DNA of 64,000 nucleotides, from the NCBI RefSeq assembly GCF_036884655.1, contig NC_088342.1, forward strand, positions 38,933,501 to 38,997,500, in the 5' to 3' direction. The position numbers and the translations under genes are program-made. Each line of letters begins with the position of its first letter. Within the stretch, counting starts at the first letter, position 1. The stretch is from Musa acuminata AAA Group (Eukaryota > Streptophyta > Magnoliopsida > Zingiberales > Musaceae). Below the pieces are notes generated by a model that saw nothing but the letters and a program-made list of their open reading frames with translations, was not told where the DNA came from and made no database searches. This document shows, piece after piece, positions 11,291-25,840 of this stretch.

Positions 11291-12758
11291 AATTTCAGAC
11301 CATCAAATTTGATACGTGAATACGATACATCACAATCAAATTAATATTTCATGTCAGTCAAAATATTAGTCAAATAGAAAATCGATTAATTGAAAAAAAT
11401 AAAACAATAGATAGATAAAATGTCGCCAGCTGCTCCGCACGTGCACATGCCACGTGCAGGACACGAGCAACCGCATCATCACGACAAGATTCGTACGTGA
11501 AGACGTCAAATCCAAGTAAATATATTTGACCATTTCAAAGCTTGCATCGTCCAAAGTCAGCCACAAACTATTGTGTCGTTGTCGACACAATGAATTCTTA
11601 GTGCTTCACACCACACCATCTTTGACAAGGAAAGAGAGACGACGAAAAACTAGCAGTTCGATTGTGCCTTGAATTCGATCGAGAGAGAGAGAAATTAGTA
11701 GACAATTAATTAACCTCACGAAGATCACGGAAGAGCCAAAAGATTGACCTCATGGAACAAGTCAAAAAAGGGCAATCTTAAATTACGTGAAGTCAAATTC
11801 CTGATAGGATTCTTCCTCTTTATGTAGTTCGATTATATTGAGAAATTATAACCTCTGCATATTTTTCTATCCTACTTATTCCATATCTATTTTTATTTTG
11901 ATAAAGAGTCGAACCATATAAAACAAGAAGAAAATAGAGAGATTCGCAGTGGATCAAAAACAGATAATTGAGGGAGGAAATAAAGCATATCCTATCAGAG
12001 GAGAAGAAATTTTGAATGATAAATGATTTATTCATGCCCAATCTCCATGATCTTTCGATATGTTGTTCTTGATATCAATCTTTACAAGATGAACGACAAT
12101 ATCGGCAATCTCTGTCGTATTATTATTAGTACTTTTTGCCTTGCAAGGGTTTCTACTTGTTCGAGTCATTCTTCGCATGTATCTTTGATTGAGGAAGATG
12201 ATGGACTCCATAACATGTGATTATGTCGAGGGGACAGGCTGGTCCTTTCAAGAAGGGAGGCTGCTACGGATTGAAGGTAGCTCAAGAGAGACAAAGAGAG
12301 AGAGAGAGAGAGCAGTAGCGAAGTCAAACATTGATTGTAATGAAGGTAATGAAGCACATTGCATGTTTCCTGCGTGCATGGATTGAACGTGCAAACCCTC
12401 CCTGCACACACCGACACGCATGCAAGCCATCCTTATCTTCATCTTGAATTCACTTCCACAGGTGTCTCGGTCACCAAAAGCCAAGAGAAGAGATCAGTTA
12501 ATGTTAGGCTAAAGGAGCTGTAAAGCTCCTTCCGATCGAAGCTTTTCCAAGATCAATAAAATCCCCTATAGAAATGTCTATCTTCTTCTTGCTTTTGTGA
12601 AGATTATTAACAACTATAAACATGTACTCCAACTACTTAACATCTGTACAGATCTATTTCAATCGCTCTCTTCCAGTCGAAATCAACATTCATGTCTACT
12701 GTTGGAAGCATGCAACTCCCACATCAATCCCCACTTGTCCACCACAGGTAGAGTGTAA
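11291..12758. other. Intergenic DNA downstream of the NAC gene
   Basis: No gene is recognised. A short GA run lies at 12292-12310. The NAC 3' UTR must lie in about 12500-12758, but no unambiguous polyadenylation signal can be chosen. Confidence 0.4.
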
Positions 12759-14605
12759 CTATCCTTGCCACCTCGGTAGCTCGTACCTCACCATTCCTGC
12801 CTCCCCAAAGCTGTGCTCAAACCCCAAGTCCAACAGGAATCCCAGCTCATCCTCACACCTCGAGCTCATCCCCACCATACCGGCGGGTGCGCTTCCCATC
12901 TCCTGTGGGAAGTCAAGAAGGTTGCGCTGCAGCAGTGCCATGTTCATCAGGAAGGGGTCTGAGCTGTTTTCCTCCTGCTGCAGGAGAGCAGGGAAGGATG
13001 AGCCAAGCTGGTCATGGCACACATCTGGCATGGGCTGGTCCACGACACAAGCAGATGACATCCGAGTGGGAGAAGAAGAAGCAGTCTTGTCATGATCCGA
13101 CTCCCCTTTCCTCTTGTGAAACACTCTACAAAGAACCCAGTCCTCCTGCAGATAACATTGCGCACCAAAATGAGATATTATCGCAGTAAAGCATTCCATG
13201 CATCATAAGATAATCAATCACACACATATATGTCCATTATGAATTCTCGGAGTTAATAGTACGTTTTGGCATCAATTGTTTTCACCTGAATAGTCCAAAC
13301 AGGCCATTCAGTTTGTGAATATAGGCATGTCTTTTTGCAGCATCTCTTATCTCTACGATGTGATCTTCTCATTATCTTACTACTATTTATCACTATAATA
13401 GATTCTTATCATTTAACTTTCCAGTCGACAATTGCATTCGCTTCACCATATAGTACTTACATAAGCTCTACGGCCAGCAATCTCATCAAGCAATTCTGAA
13501 AGATAAAACCCATTTCGGAAACAGAAAAAGATTGTGCTCGTGATGTAAGTTCTTGTCAGGTAGTGTTGCAACAAGGATGTGGAAGAGAAGACGACCAAAG
13601 CAAAGATTGCATGATCCTACGATCAGATAGTAACTATGCACGATACCCTGGGAGGTGAGTGGGGAGTCTCCAGTCGGAACTCATGCATTACCCAGCCAGT
13701 CTTTGCTCCATTCGGAGCTCTGCCTCCATAGAACACCAATGTCTTCCTCATCCCAACCCTTGCGTGTGTTCTTGGATCACAGATTATTCTATCCTTCCCG
13801 GTAGCTTTCCAGTATCCCGATTTGGTTGCTCGGTTGGTGCGCGATCCGGTGGCGTATTTGCGGTCGCGGAAGCTGAAGAAGTACCACTCGTTGGCACTCA
13901 GTTTAGCCACATCTATCATCCATCCAAGAAGACAGATTAGCGCAATACAACCGTAGACCTCATGCAAATTCCTATGGTTGCATAGCAGGGCATATACTCG
14001 CAAAGGGTTTCATCTGATTACTACTTCAGCCTCAAATTTGTTGTGGCTTTTAGATTAATTAGTGTCTTTTATGATTCTAATCTGGGAAAAGAGGTCTCAC
14101 AATCACATCAAAAAGAGTTCAACAAGCTGTGTTTGGTCAAATTATCAGTAGCACGGTGGGAAAAGTGAGCACAAAGTGGAAGTATCTTTCACAGAAAGAG
14201 AAGAAAAGAGGCTGGTAGAGCAGCTCAGGATCGAATTATAAGCTTCCGAAGAACCAAAAGAGGAAAAAAAAAGGGGGGGTGGATGAATTAATAGTTTTTT
14301 TATGTTTGATGCAAAGGATAAGTGGCAAAAACGGGACTTTGCGATGATCTGTTAAGGTTTCTATCGGCTAAGCCAGTCGGCACCTTCATGAAGTAATTAC
14401 TTGGGAGCTTAAATGGAACATAAACTGAGAACTCACCTGGAAGCTCCCACGGCTCACTAGTGTGCAGATCCACCTCTACCATCGTCCCCTCCGAGCACCG
14501 TTCGCTGGTCACCTTCTTGTAGAGATAGTGGCAGACCAGCTCCTCGTCGCTTGGGTAGAACCTGAACCCCGGCGGCAGTGTGGATTCTATTTCTCTCAAC
14601 CCCAT
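12759..14605 (-). CDS. NAC domain transcription factor (NAC21/22-like)
   Basis: This is a sequence-specific nuclear transcription factor. Exons on the minus strand are 14605-14437, 13912-13647 and 13145-12759. Introns are GT-AG and all phases close, giving 273 aa. The NAC domain spans about residues 5-160: subdomain A ([19 protein letters not shown]), C ([19 protein letters not shown]), D ([10 protein letters not shown] and [17 protein letters not shown], the DNA-contact region) and E ([14 protein letters not shown]). The three-exon layout is typical of the family. The [18 protein letters not shown] start matches monocot NAC21/22-like proteins as I recall them. An in-frame ATG three codons upstream (14614) is an alternative start. 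The C-terminal activation region (about 161-273) is Met/Ser-rich and acidic and ends ELPRWQG. A TATA box lies about 115 nt upstream. The domain call is certain; the subgroup is inferred. Confidence 0.93.
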
Positions 14606-14720
14606 TCTATCCATACGCCTTGGATCTGCTTCCTTGATTGGATGAACAGTCTTCGAGTCCCTCTCTCTCTCTAGATCTGTTGCGAGAGCTTGAATTCTTG
14701 AGAGTAGCAAGGCTGGAGGG

Positions 14721-14728
14721 TTTATATA
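14721..14728 (-). promoter_or_regulatory. TATA box of the NAC gene
   Basis: The minus strand reads TATATAAA, about 115 nt upstream of the NAC start codon. A (CT)n-type stretch (minus GAGAGAGAG) lies in the leader near 14660-14673. Confidence 0.65.
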
Positions 14729-16636
14729 CCGAAGATGGCGCATTAAAGTTGGATTGTGAGTCTATCAACTGCAGGAGAAGCGTGTACCGACGTCGCCATC
14801 GCCATCGCCATCGCTGACAAGATGTCAGGGCACTGATGCTTGTGCTACTGAACTAAAGAAGACCGCAGTAACAAGTAATCTCCAATCTGCTCCACGCTTC
14901 AATGCACAACGATTTTAATGCATTAAGGTTGTAACGTACGAGAAATAATTCCGATGACGATGACATGTTGGCATGAGGTGTGGCAATTGGCCGAGAGGGC
15001 ATCATCAAGCATAATTATGCATGGCGACGCGTGCGTTGGGGTCGAATCATTTGCTCTCCTCCACCTTACATGATGATTAACAAATATAATATATCAGAAA
15101 GTTGACGCAGAGAGGTTCGGCAACTCTCATTTATATTTATGAAAAATAATTAAAATTAATCTATGAGAAATCTATACTCTTTTTTTCTATCCTGTTTACA
15201 AATCCCCTCTCTATATATTCTATTCTAGAGAACAACACGCAAAGTATTCATTTGTTCTTTCCCATTCGAAACCTACAGATTTATGAGATATTTAGACCCT
15301 ACCTTACTTAGAACTACTTCTCCTACTCCAGTATTTCCAAAATAATTATCAATCTTAATAATATCTTAACCAGTGAGTAGTATTTTATCTATTTTGTGTC
15401 TCCTGTAAAATAAATATTTTTTGATTCACACTTATTTCAATCTTTATCGCTCATCCTTGTTGAATCTATAATTATATGATCTTTATACCACTTGGTGGGA
15501 AGGTGAGAAGATTTTGATTTTTTTTTTTCGTGAATACAGATCGGAGTTGTCGAGCTATATTAAATTTTACATCAGATATATTTTATTTGTTAATTTTTAG
15601 AATATTTGTTCTCTCCCTCTTTAATAGTACATCAACACACTTGGGAACTGTAGAACAGCAGCAGAAGAATCCTAAACGGAGGAGAAATTAAATATTGAAA
15701 TGAGGAAACCAATTGTTTAAGTGTCTTGGATTTCAAAGCTCTTCAATGCCCTAAAATATAGTCCTATTGGGTACTTCCTGAGCTAATGTGAGGCATTGAT
15801 TTGTGTAGATAGTGATCTTGGCACCACCATGATCAGGCAAAGGAGACATCACACCATGGAGCTCCAAGGAAATGCCACAAGTACACTGCACTAATTTGTA
15901 GTGTGGGTTCATGGGATCTGATTACTCGTAGGCTCATCACCACATTCACTGTTTGATTGCAGAAACATGTCTCTTTTGGGACCAAACTGAAGAAGAAGAA
16001 AAGCAATAATAATGAGTCTGGACATATGATCCAAGCTGGAATAGCAGTCATATCTTAGGCTGGTCCAAGTTGTAGGTGGACATAATTCTCTGCCAGTAGC
16101 ATCCAAATTAGGGTGTGCTTGTTAGAGTTTGTCCCTTGCAAACACAAAGAGTTGTCATGTGATCGATCATCTGTCATTGTGACATTGCATCAACCAATAA
16201 TTTAAGTTCGATTCGACGCGTAATTACAGAAGCAAGAGACGAGATGAACCCTACTTCTTTGGATAAGAAATGCCATGATTAATCTGAAATTATGATTTAT
16301 GATTGGCTAATGGCAAGCATTAGATTCAGCAGCTTCGATCCTGACCAGATGTCCGCTTTGTCCTCCTCGTCAAGCCTCCGTCGATGAGTTGCAGCGCAGC
16401 TCGCCACGAGTTTGGGTGTGGATGGGGGAGAGCACAGTGCTAAGGAAGCATATCTGGAAAAGGAAACCGGCTGCAATTATTAAGCTCCATGATTGGGTCC
16501 TTGAGGCTCTTCTCCATTCAGACAGGTAGCTGCTCATGAAGCTTACGCTTGTCCATGGAGTGACGGCTCCATACTCCCTTTCTTCCAGCAATTTGCAGAT
16601 GGTGGAACACACTTGCATTGCATGGAATGCTTGCGA

Positions 16637-16649
16637 CCCCCCCCCCCCC
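16637..16649 (+). repeat. Poly(C) tract
   Basis: Thirteen consecutive C, followed by GCGCCG. Confidence 0.9.
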
Positions 16650-16758
16650 GCGCCGTGGGTCCCTTTCGGGCCAACCCTCTCTCCCTCGGCCACGTGCTAC
16701 TCGACCGCCACGTCGTCGCCGGCTCCCCCAGTCATAATCAGGTCAATCATTCTGTGAC

Positions 16759-16795
16759 AGCATCAGCATCAGCATCATCATCATCATCATCATCT
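16759..16795 (+). repeat. CAG/CAT trinucleotide microsatellite
   Basis: AGCATCAGCATCAGCATC is followed by repeated ATC units. Confidence 0.85.
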
Positions 16796-18726
16796 GCATG
16801 AACAGTGGTCGGAGGTGGTACGCTGCGGTGGATGGTGATCATGATAGGATTCCTGATGGACCACTCCGCTTGTGCCATTTGCTCTGCTCATCACAAGTAG
16901 ATGACAGACTCGTCACTGTCTTTGTCTCCATCAGCAGAGCAAATCATTTGCATTGATTAATTGCAGCAGCATATTTACTGTGGGACAAAAAGAACCATTT
17001 TAATTCTCATCGGGGTCCCGTCGTTCACGTGGAAAGAACACAAGTTTTCCTATCAGCGTGAGAAAGATCCACAACACTAAGTAAGACTGTATTAATTGGG
17101 ATCTACTTGCTCTTTCTGAGGGGAGATCCAAAAGCAGATATTTTGATCACAGCTGAAGATGGCGACAAGCTCCCAAGGATGAGTGGATTTTTCACCCCTA
17201 CAGATTCCATCCATCTCACCCTACTAAGAGATATATATATTACACGCAATTCCTTTACTTGATGGAATCTACAACGACAACATTCAGCAAGCAACGGATG
17301 TCGATTCCTGAAAAGCTTGGAGTCGGTAGGTGAGCTGCCAAGGATGCTCCCTTATCCATCTGATAGAGAAGTCGATGGAGGTCCAAGGTTCACATAAAAT
17401 GAATGATCTTGATGGAAGATCGTCCATGTCCACCATGGTTTGCTTGCTGTAGGTTATGAATGATCTCGGGAGATGCTTAGACAAAGAAAAATGGAGAAGC
17501 TGTCGAAGAAGTGGCATCATCATTCTCGTCCACGGCCACTAAAATACGGCGGAGATGTTGCATGATAACACATGGCATCTGCAAATTACCCTGCGAACCT
17601 TTTGATCTTTTAACCCTGGGCGATCATCCACGCCAAGGAGCTCTCGAATGGCTGTCACCAATCATTCTCACGAGAGGGACAGGCCACTGTTGCAGGACTA
17701 GAATATTTGCTCGAGTTAGCCAGTGAGGGCTCGAGTTCAGCAAAAGATTGCGTTGGTGGCTTGGGGAAATGGCAAAGCGTTGTCTGCAAGCATCGCTCAT
17801 GCTGATAGGGCTGAAAGCGAAGGTGGAACGCATCTCATGGAGGAGTTAGGGTTTGGTAATGTGATGAGAAGCGCATCGAGCTTGTGCATGCCTCGCTGAC
17901 GATGACAAGGTTCCCACTGCTGCTGGAACTGTGGCGGTCACAGGACCCACCTACCTCTCCCCGTCTGTGGATGGTAGGAGGAGGAGGTCATGTCACAACA
18001 AGCAACAGTGGTGGCTGATGTCGATCGGATGCACAGTGAAACCGGAGAAAAGGTGAAGATTGAAGCGTTGAAGAAGAAGACGGTAGGAAGGGGTACAAGC
18101 AAGTAGATCTCTTGAGACACGTACAGGATTTGATGCTTCGAGTGCCGTAGAATGGCTTATTAGATTGCAGATGGTATGATCTCCATTATTCGACCTTGTT
18201 TCTTCCATGTTGGCATGCTACTGCTCACCAGATGTGGGTCATCAGCTCACGAATACGGACGAGTTCGGTGAGAGTGACCTCTGCATCAAGAGTTTTCGAG
18301 TGTATAACCATTAACTCTACAAGTTAAACCTAATATAGAATGAAACCCAATCAAATGATTGTTTTTTCTTTCCCCATGTCTCTGATGCTCAATAGTAAAT
18401 CAATTCTAATATTTTATATCATGATCCGATCATAATCGACTTATTAATTTAATAGATCTACGGATCACTCACTGGCTCCAAAATGCTTATTAATGATGAT
18501 ATATAACTCTTATAGAATAACTGAAGACATCAAACTTGGCATTAAGATCGATCATTCAAGAAGACATTAAATCATCCAAAATAACATGAAGGTGTCATTA
18601 AAATGTTGACAAAATTTTGGAAAGAAACATCCAACATAATATACTAGGATAATGTCAAACGCATGTCAAGATAGCATAAAGGTTTACAATAATAAGAAAT
18701 GTTTAACACAACGATTATTCCTTAGG

Positions 18727-18884
18727 AGGAATTCCAAAGTTCCTATACATGACATATATCTTCTGGTTCATCTATCGCAGTTATCTCAAAATTTCAACTT
18801 CCTGTAATTGAATTTGCTCTTGCTGTGATTTGATTTAATTTTACCATGATGGGATCTTCAAAAGATGAAGCAGGAGCTGGTTCT
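18727..18884 (-). repeat. Inverted-repeat arm A of a composite retroelement
   Basis: The reverse complement of this arm aligns with 19855-20036, for example AGAACC-AGCTCCTGCTTCATC and AACCAGAAGATA-ATGTCATGTAT. The arms face each other across about 970 bp. Confidence 0.75.
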
Positions 18885-19046
18885 AAAGATGATATCCGAT
18901 CTAATTGCGATGAGGTAAAGTCCTACACTAAACATGATATCCAATCTAATTGCGATGAGGTAAAGTAAACTACCAATCATTCCCCTATATGTTTTTTGAT
19001 CAAAGCTTTCTACCTCTCTAGATGAACTTGGAAACCTAGAACTCAT
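18858..19046 (-). pseudogene. Ty1/copia pol fragment (end of RT)
   Basis: The minus-strand reading contains FDQKTYRGMIGSLLYL followed by RLDIMFSVGL, the copia consensus just past the RT palm (YR-x-x-IGSLLYL-x-x-x-RPDI-x-x-xV). The LYLIAIRxDI unit is duplicated by an in-frame 45-bp tandem repeat. The frame then runs into arm A of the inverted repeat. It is a short non-functional fragment. Confidence 0.7.
18891..18966 (+). repeat. 45-bp tandem duplication
   Basis: GATATCCGATCTAATTGCGA at 18891 recurs as GATATCCAATCTAATTGCGA at 18936, followed in both by TGAGGTAAAGT. Confidence 0.85.
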
Positions 19047-19049
19047 TAG

Positions 19050-20035
19050 ATGGTTTGCAAATTTAGATGTCTTATCTATCTTACAAATCGATGAACCGAT
19101 TTACCCTAGGTTGGTTAGGTTATTTTATGCAAACTTAAGTGTGGACAATGATAGCTTAACTAACTACCTCTTTTTTTTTTGGTAAGTCAACTAACTACCT
19201 CTTAGGAACACAAATTCAAATCTTTGATAACATTATATGTGAGTTAATTGAAATTACCGAAAAGGATAGGGGTTGTTATTTTAGAAGTAAATAAGATATC
19301 AATGCAATCGGAGCAACTTACTCCGAAGCCTTAGAAACTGTTTTTGCAAATCCGAACCTAAGCATAATTCCCAAAAGTTACGTGCACTTGTTGCCCTTTA
19401 ACTCTAAATTTCTTCATCACATCATGATAAGCATCATACTTCCTAAACAATTTCATCATTATGAGATTAGTCAAATAGAGTTAAGTACTATGTATTGGAT
19501 TATGATCGACCAAAATAATTATTTTGGATACTTAATCTGACAACATATGCAGGACATAATAGCTAAAGACTCAATGTTACCGTATGAGAGGTTAGTCACT
19601 CGATTAATGCTTGCCTATAATATTTGTGTCTCACCCGATGAAGAAATAATCCAGGTCGATCGATTTAACACTATCAACAGAAACCTACTCAAGAGACTTA
19701 TGTGCACTTTTAGCAATAGTATATGAATTAGGCAACCTAGAAGGACTGATCCAGTTCCCCCACTAGTAGAACACCAACACCCTGAAACACATTTTTAAGG
19801 GAAATGAATCTCCTCCTCCTAGTCCCTTTGGTGTCCCTTTGGTGCAACACCTTCAGAACCATCTCCTGCTTCATCTTCTAAAGATCCCATCATGGCAGAA
19901 TTAAATCAAATCAAATCACAACAAGAGCAACTCAACTCACAGCAAGAACAAATCCAATTACAACAAGTTGAAATTTTGAAAGAACTACGACTGATGAACC
20001 AGAAGATAGATGTCATGTATAAGAACTCTAGAATT
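19050..20035 (+). pseudogene. Plant transposon-protein relic (Transposase_32-like)
   Basis: Joining frames on the plus strand gives ANLDVLSILQIDEPIYPRLV, then RLFYANLSVDNDSLTNYLL, CELIEITEKDRGCYF and EEIIQVDRFNTINRN. A Gln-rich coiled-coil tail follows (19892-20035, repeated QEQL/QEQI then EILKELRLMNQKIDV). The order resembles plant 'putative plant transposon protein' sequences. Stops and frame changes break it, and a short T-rich insertion flanked by repeated AACTAACTACCTCT sits at about 19157-19202. It lies antisense to the LTR and PBS at 20037-21249. The family assignment is from memory. Confidence 0.5.
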
Positions 20036-20036
20036 T
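19855..20036 (+). repeat. Inverted-repeat arm B of a composite retroelement
   Basis: This is the reverse complement partner of 18727-18884. It abuts the minus-strand primer-binding site at 20037, so on the minus strand it is the first internal sequence after the LTR. Confidence 0.75.
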
Positions 20037-20047
20037 CTCTGATACCA
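20037..20047 (-). other. Primer-binding site (initiator Met-tRNA), minus-strand element
   Basis: The minus strand reads TGGTATCAGAG two bases after the end of the LTR at 20050. Confidence 0.75.
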
Positions 20048-20049
20048 AT

Positions 20050-21249
20050 TGTTAGGATCGGAGTGACACTAAGAGGGGAGAGTGAATTAGTGCAGCGGAT
20101 TGAAACTCGTAAGTTTGAAATCGATTTTCTAAATATATAGAGATTTCGATTCGACAAATGATGACTTAGCTAAAATAGCTCGAGTAAAGATAGTCAAGAG
20201 TAGGGAGATGAAAACCGAACGATTTGTAGCTAAGTAGAGAAATGGTTCAAAAAATTAAACACTCGCACATTCAAGGAACACCACGATGTATAGTGGTTCG
20301 GTTAAATAACCTACATCCACTTTCAAAGCCTTTTTCGATGAGGCTCCCAACTTCCACTAGCAAATCACTTTGAAGGGGAAGGACCAAATACCCATCTTAC
20401 AACCTTCTTACAAGTGGTTCACACTCAAATAGATTTTTTTCAAAGAGAGAGAAGGAGGTGAACACTTAAGCTATTGAAAACAAGACTTTGCTAGAGCTTT
20501 TTCTCACTTTCTAACTTCTTAAAAATGTGTAATCTCTATTGAGAATTGAGGGATATTTATAGGCCCCAAGAGGATTCAAATTTGAGCTTCAAATTTAAAT
20601 TACTTTTGGGTTTCCCGGTGTTGGCGATGTCATCGCCTGTCAATGTCTGACACTGACAGTGTACTGACGGTGCCACTGTCGGACCTCTCGGGTTCTGGGT
20701 GGTGCCACCGCTTGGACTGTTCCAGCTCACTGGTTGGGCTCCAAACTTGACCCAAACCAGTCCAAACTTAAGCTCAATTGACCCGTAACCGGGTTATAGG
20801 ATTAACCCTTAATCCTAACCCAAATTATATGCAAACTACGAAATTAAGACATAGTCCTAAGTAAATTTTTAACCGACAACGTCGAGTTTCCTTCCGACGA
20901 GCTTTCCGACGAACTTCCGATACACCCTCGGATTTTTTCCGACAGACTCCCAGCAAGCTCCCAGTCTTGTGACGAGTTCAACGAGTCTTTGGCAAGTATC
21001 CGAACCTTCTCGGCGATCTCCGCAAACATCTGACGATCTTTCCGACGGACTTCCAAAAACTTCAACAAATCCCTAATTCTTTCTCGGTTGGTTCCGACAG
21101 CACTTCCGACGATTCTTCGAACTTGACTCCGATAAACTTGTTTTATGTCTTCAAGCTATCGTAGTTAATCCTACACACTTAACTCAATAATATGGATTAG
21201 ATCAATTAACCCATCAATTGATTTTATCATCAAAATCCGAGATTCAACA
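20050..21249 (-). repeat. LTR of a copia (SIRE/Maximus-type) element, minus strand
   Basis: On the minus strand it starts TGTTGAATCTCGGATTTTGA and ends GATCCTAACA, 1200 bp, followed by a Met-tRNA PBS. The start resembles that of the LTR at 55753 (TGTTGAATTTCAGATTTTGA), which suggests related families. The interior has repeated TCCGACGA-like motifs (about 20875-21120). No second LTR is visible at 18.7 kb, so the element is truncated. Confidence 0.7.
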
Positions 21250-21482
21250 AGAGTGTCACAAATACCTTTTCAATCCAGTATGTAAAGCGTAATTCTTCAC
21301 CTGTAACTTAGCGCACAGTGGTGTTGGGTCCATCAAATCCTTCAGAACTCCATTAAATAAAGCAACTATAATAGAGTTTATAAAGTGCATAGAGCTCATG
21401 AAGATATGTTTGATACCCCAATGAAACATGCTAATTAGAAAGGGGTGGATATCTTCTTGAAAAATGCAACTACTGCTGCCGC

Positions 21483-25060
<3,578 letters not shown>

Positions 25061-25170
25061 GGCTGCAGAAGAGTCGTCGCTATCTCCGACTTGCACACTC
25101 TGCAGGAGGAGCGAGGGAGCGAAGGGGTAGGCAGTGGCCCCAAGATGAGGCGGCTCCACGAATATAACGG

Positions 25171-25180
25171 AACCCTAACC
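25171..25180 (-). promoter_or_regulatory. Telo-box in the RPL17 promoter
   Basis: The plus strand reads AACCCTAACC (minus GGTTAGGGTT), about 115 nt upstream of the RPL17 ATG. Telo-boxes of the AAACCCTAA type are common in plant ribosomal-protein promoters. Confidence 0.75.
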
Positions 25181-25208
25181 CTGACGCAGAAGAATGTTAC
25201 CGACCCAA

Positions 25209-25238
25209 TGGGCCGACCTACGCATGCTTAAGTGGGCC
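25209..25238 (-). promoter_or_regulatory. Two site II (TGGGCC) elements in the RPL17 promoter
   Basis: TGGGCC occurs at 25209-25214 and 25233-25238, just upstream of the telo-box. Site II plus telo-box is the classical TCP-linked module of plant ribosomal-protein and growth genes. Confidence 0.75.
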
Positions 25239-25840
25239 TAATGAGGGCTGGCTTCTTCTTCTACCTACTAAGTGACACGTGCGATACACGTGGGTCTCAC
25301 ACATGCATCTAAGAACTCATTATATACCATTAGAGGCTGCAGAGAGAATTAATGCTTTGTTATAGCATTAGGAATCTATGATGAAAAAGTGCAATTAAAT
25401 AAACTATACCTCAAAAGTTCAATAATGTTATGTGGGTAGTTCAACTTCAACATACTATATATGGATATGAAATTGAAAACTGTGGTTTGATATGTACACA
25501 ATAAAACCAAGATGAGAGCTATTTTGGCATGATCCATCAACACCACAATTCACATGGAAAGAAACCCATGAACAACAAAACTGGAATGCTTCAAGATACA
25601 AGTTTGCATCAATCATCCAACCTCAAGAAAATTTCTTGCACAAACAATTGGTCAATATTAATATGAACAATAAGGAATAAATAACACACCAATTTTACAC
25701 TAGGACTATGAATAGAATGGTATATGGCCAACTCGAAAACCGATATATCACATCCCATATATGTTTATGTACTCGACAGAAGCAGATCCCCCTCTTGATG
25801 TATCTTCCTCGACTGGATAGAACTTTCATTGCAGTGCTCG
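25239..25840. other. Intergenic space between the CIP7-like gene end and the RPL17 promoter
   Basis: About 600 bp, AT-rich, with no gene. The CIP7-like 3' UTR must occupy its right part. Confidence 0.5.

Larger units (their letters stand above)
14750..18726. other. Intergenic region, NAC promoter side, with microsatellites
   Basis: No gene could be supported over about 4 kb. Short ORFs on both strands (for example 16370-16693 minus and 17103-17523 minus) have no recognisable domain or neighbouring splice logic. It contains a (C)13 run (16637-16649), a CAG/CAT microsatellite (about 16759-16795) and locally GC-rich DNA at 16630-16740. The NAC upstream regulatory region begins at the right of the gene, but its extent is unknown. 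Confidence 0.45.

Noticed and set aside
12622..13189. Plus-strand ORFs of 157 and 100 aa
   Set aside because: They are antisense to NAC exon 3 and have no independent support.
16536..16801. Pro/Ser-rich ORFs over a poly(C) tract and CAT repeat
   Set aside because: They come from low-complexity DNA without splice or promoter support.
20844..21068. 74-aa minus-strand ORF
   Set aside because: It falls inside the 1.2 kb LTR and reflects its repeated TCCGACGA motif.
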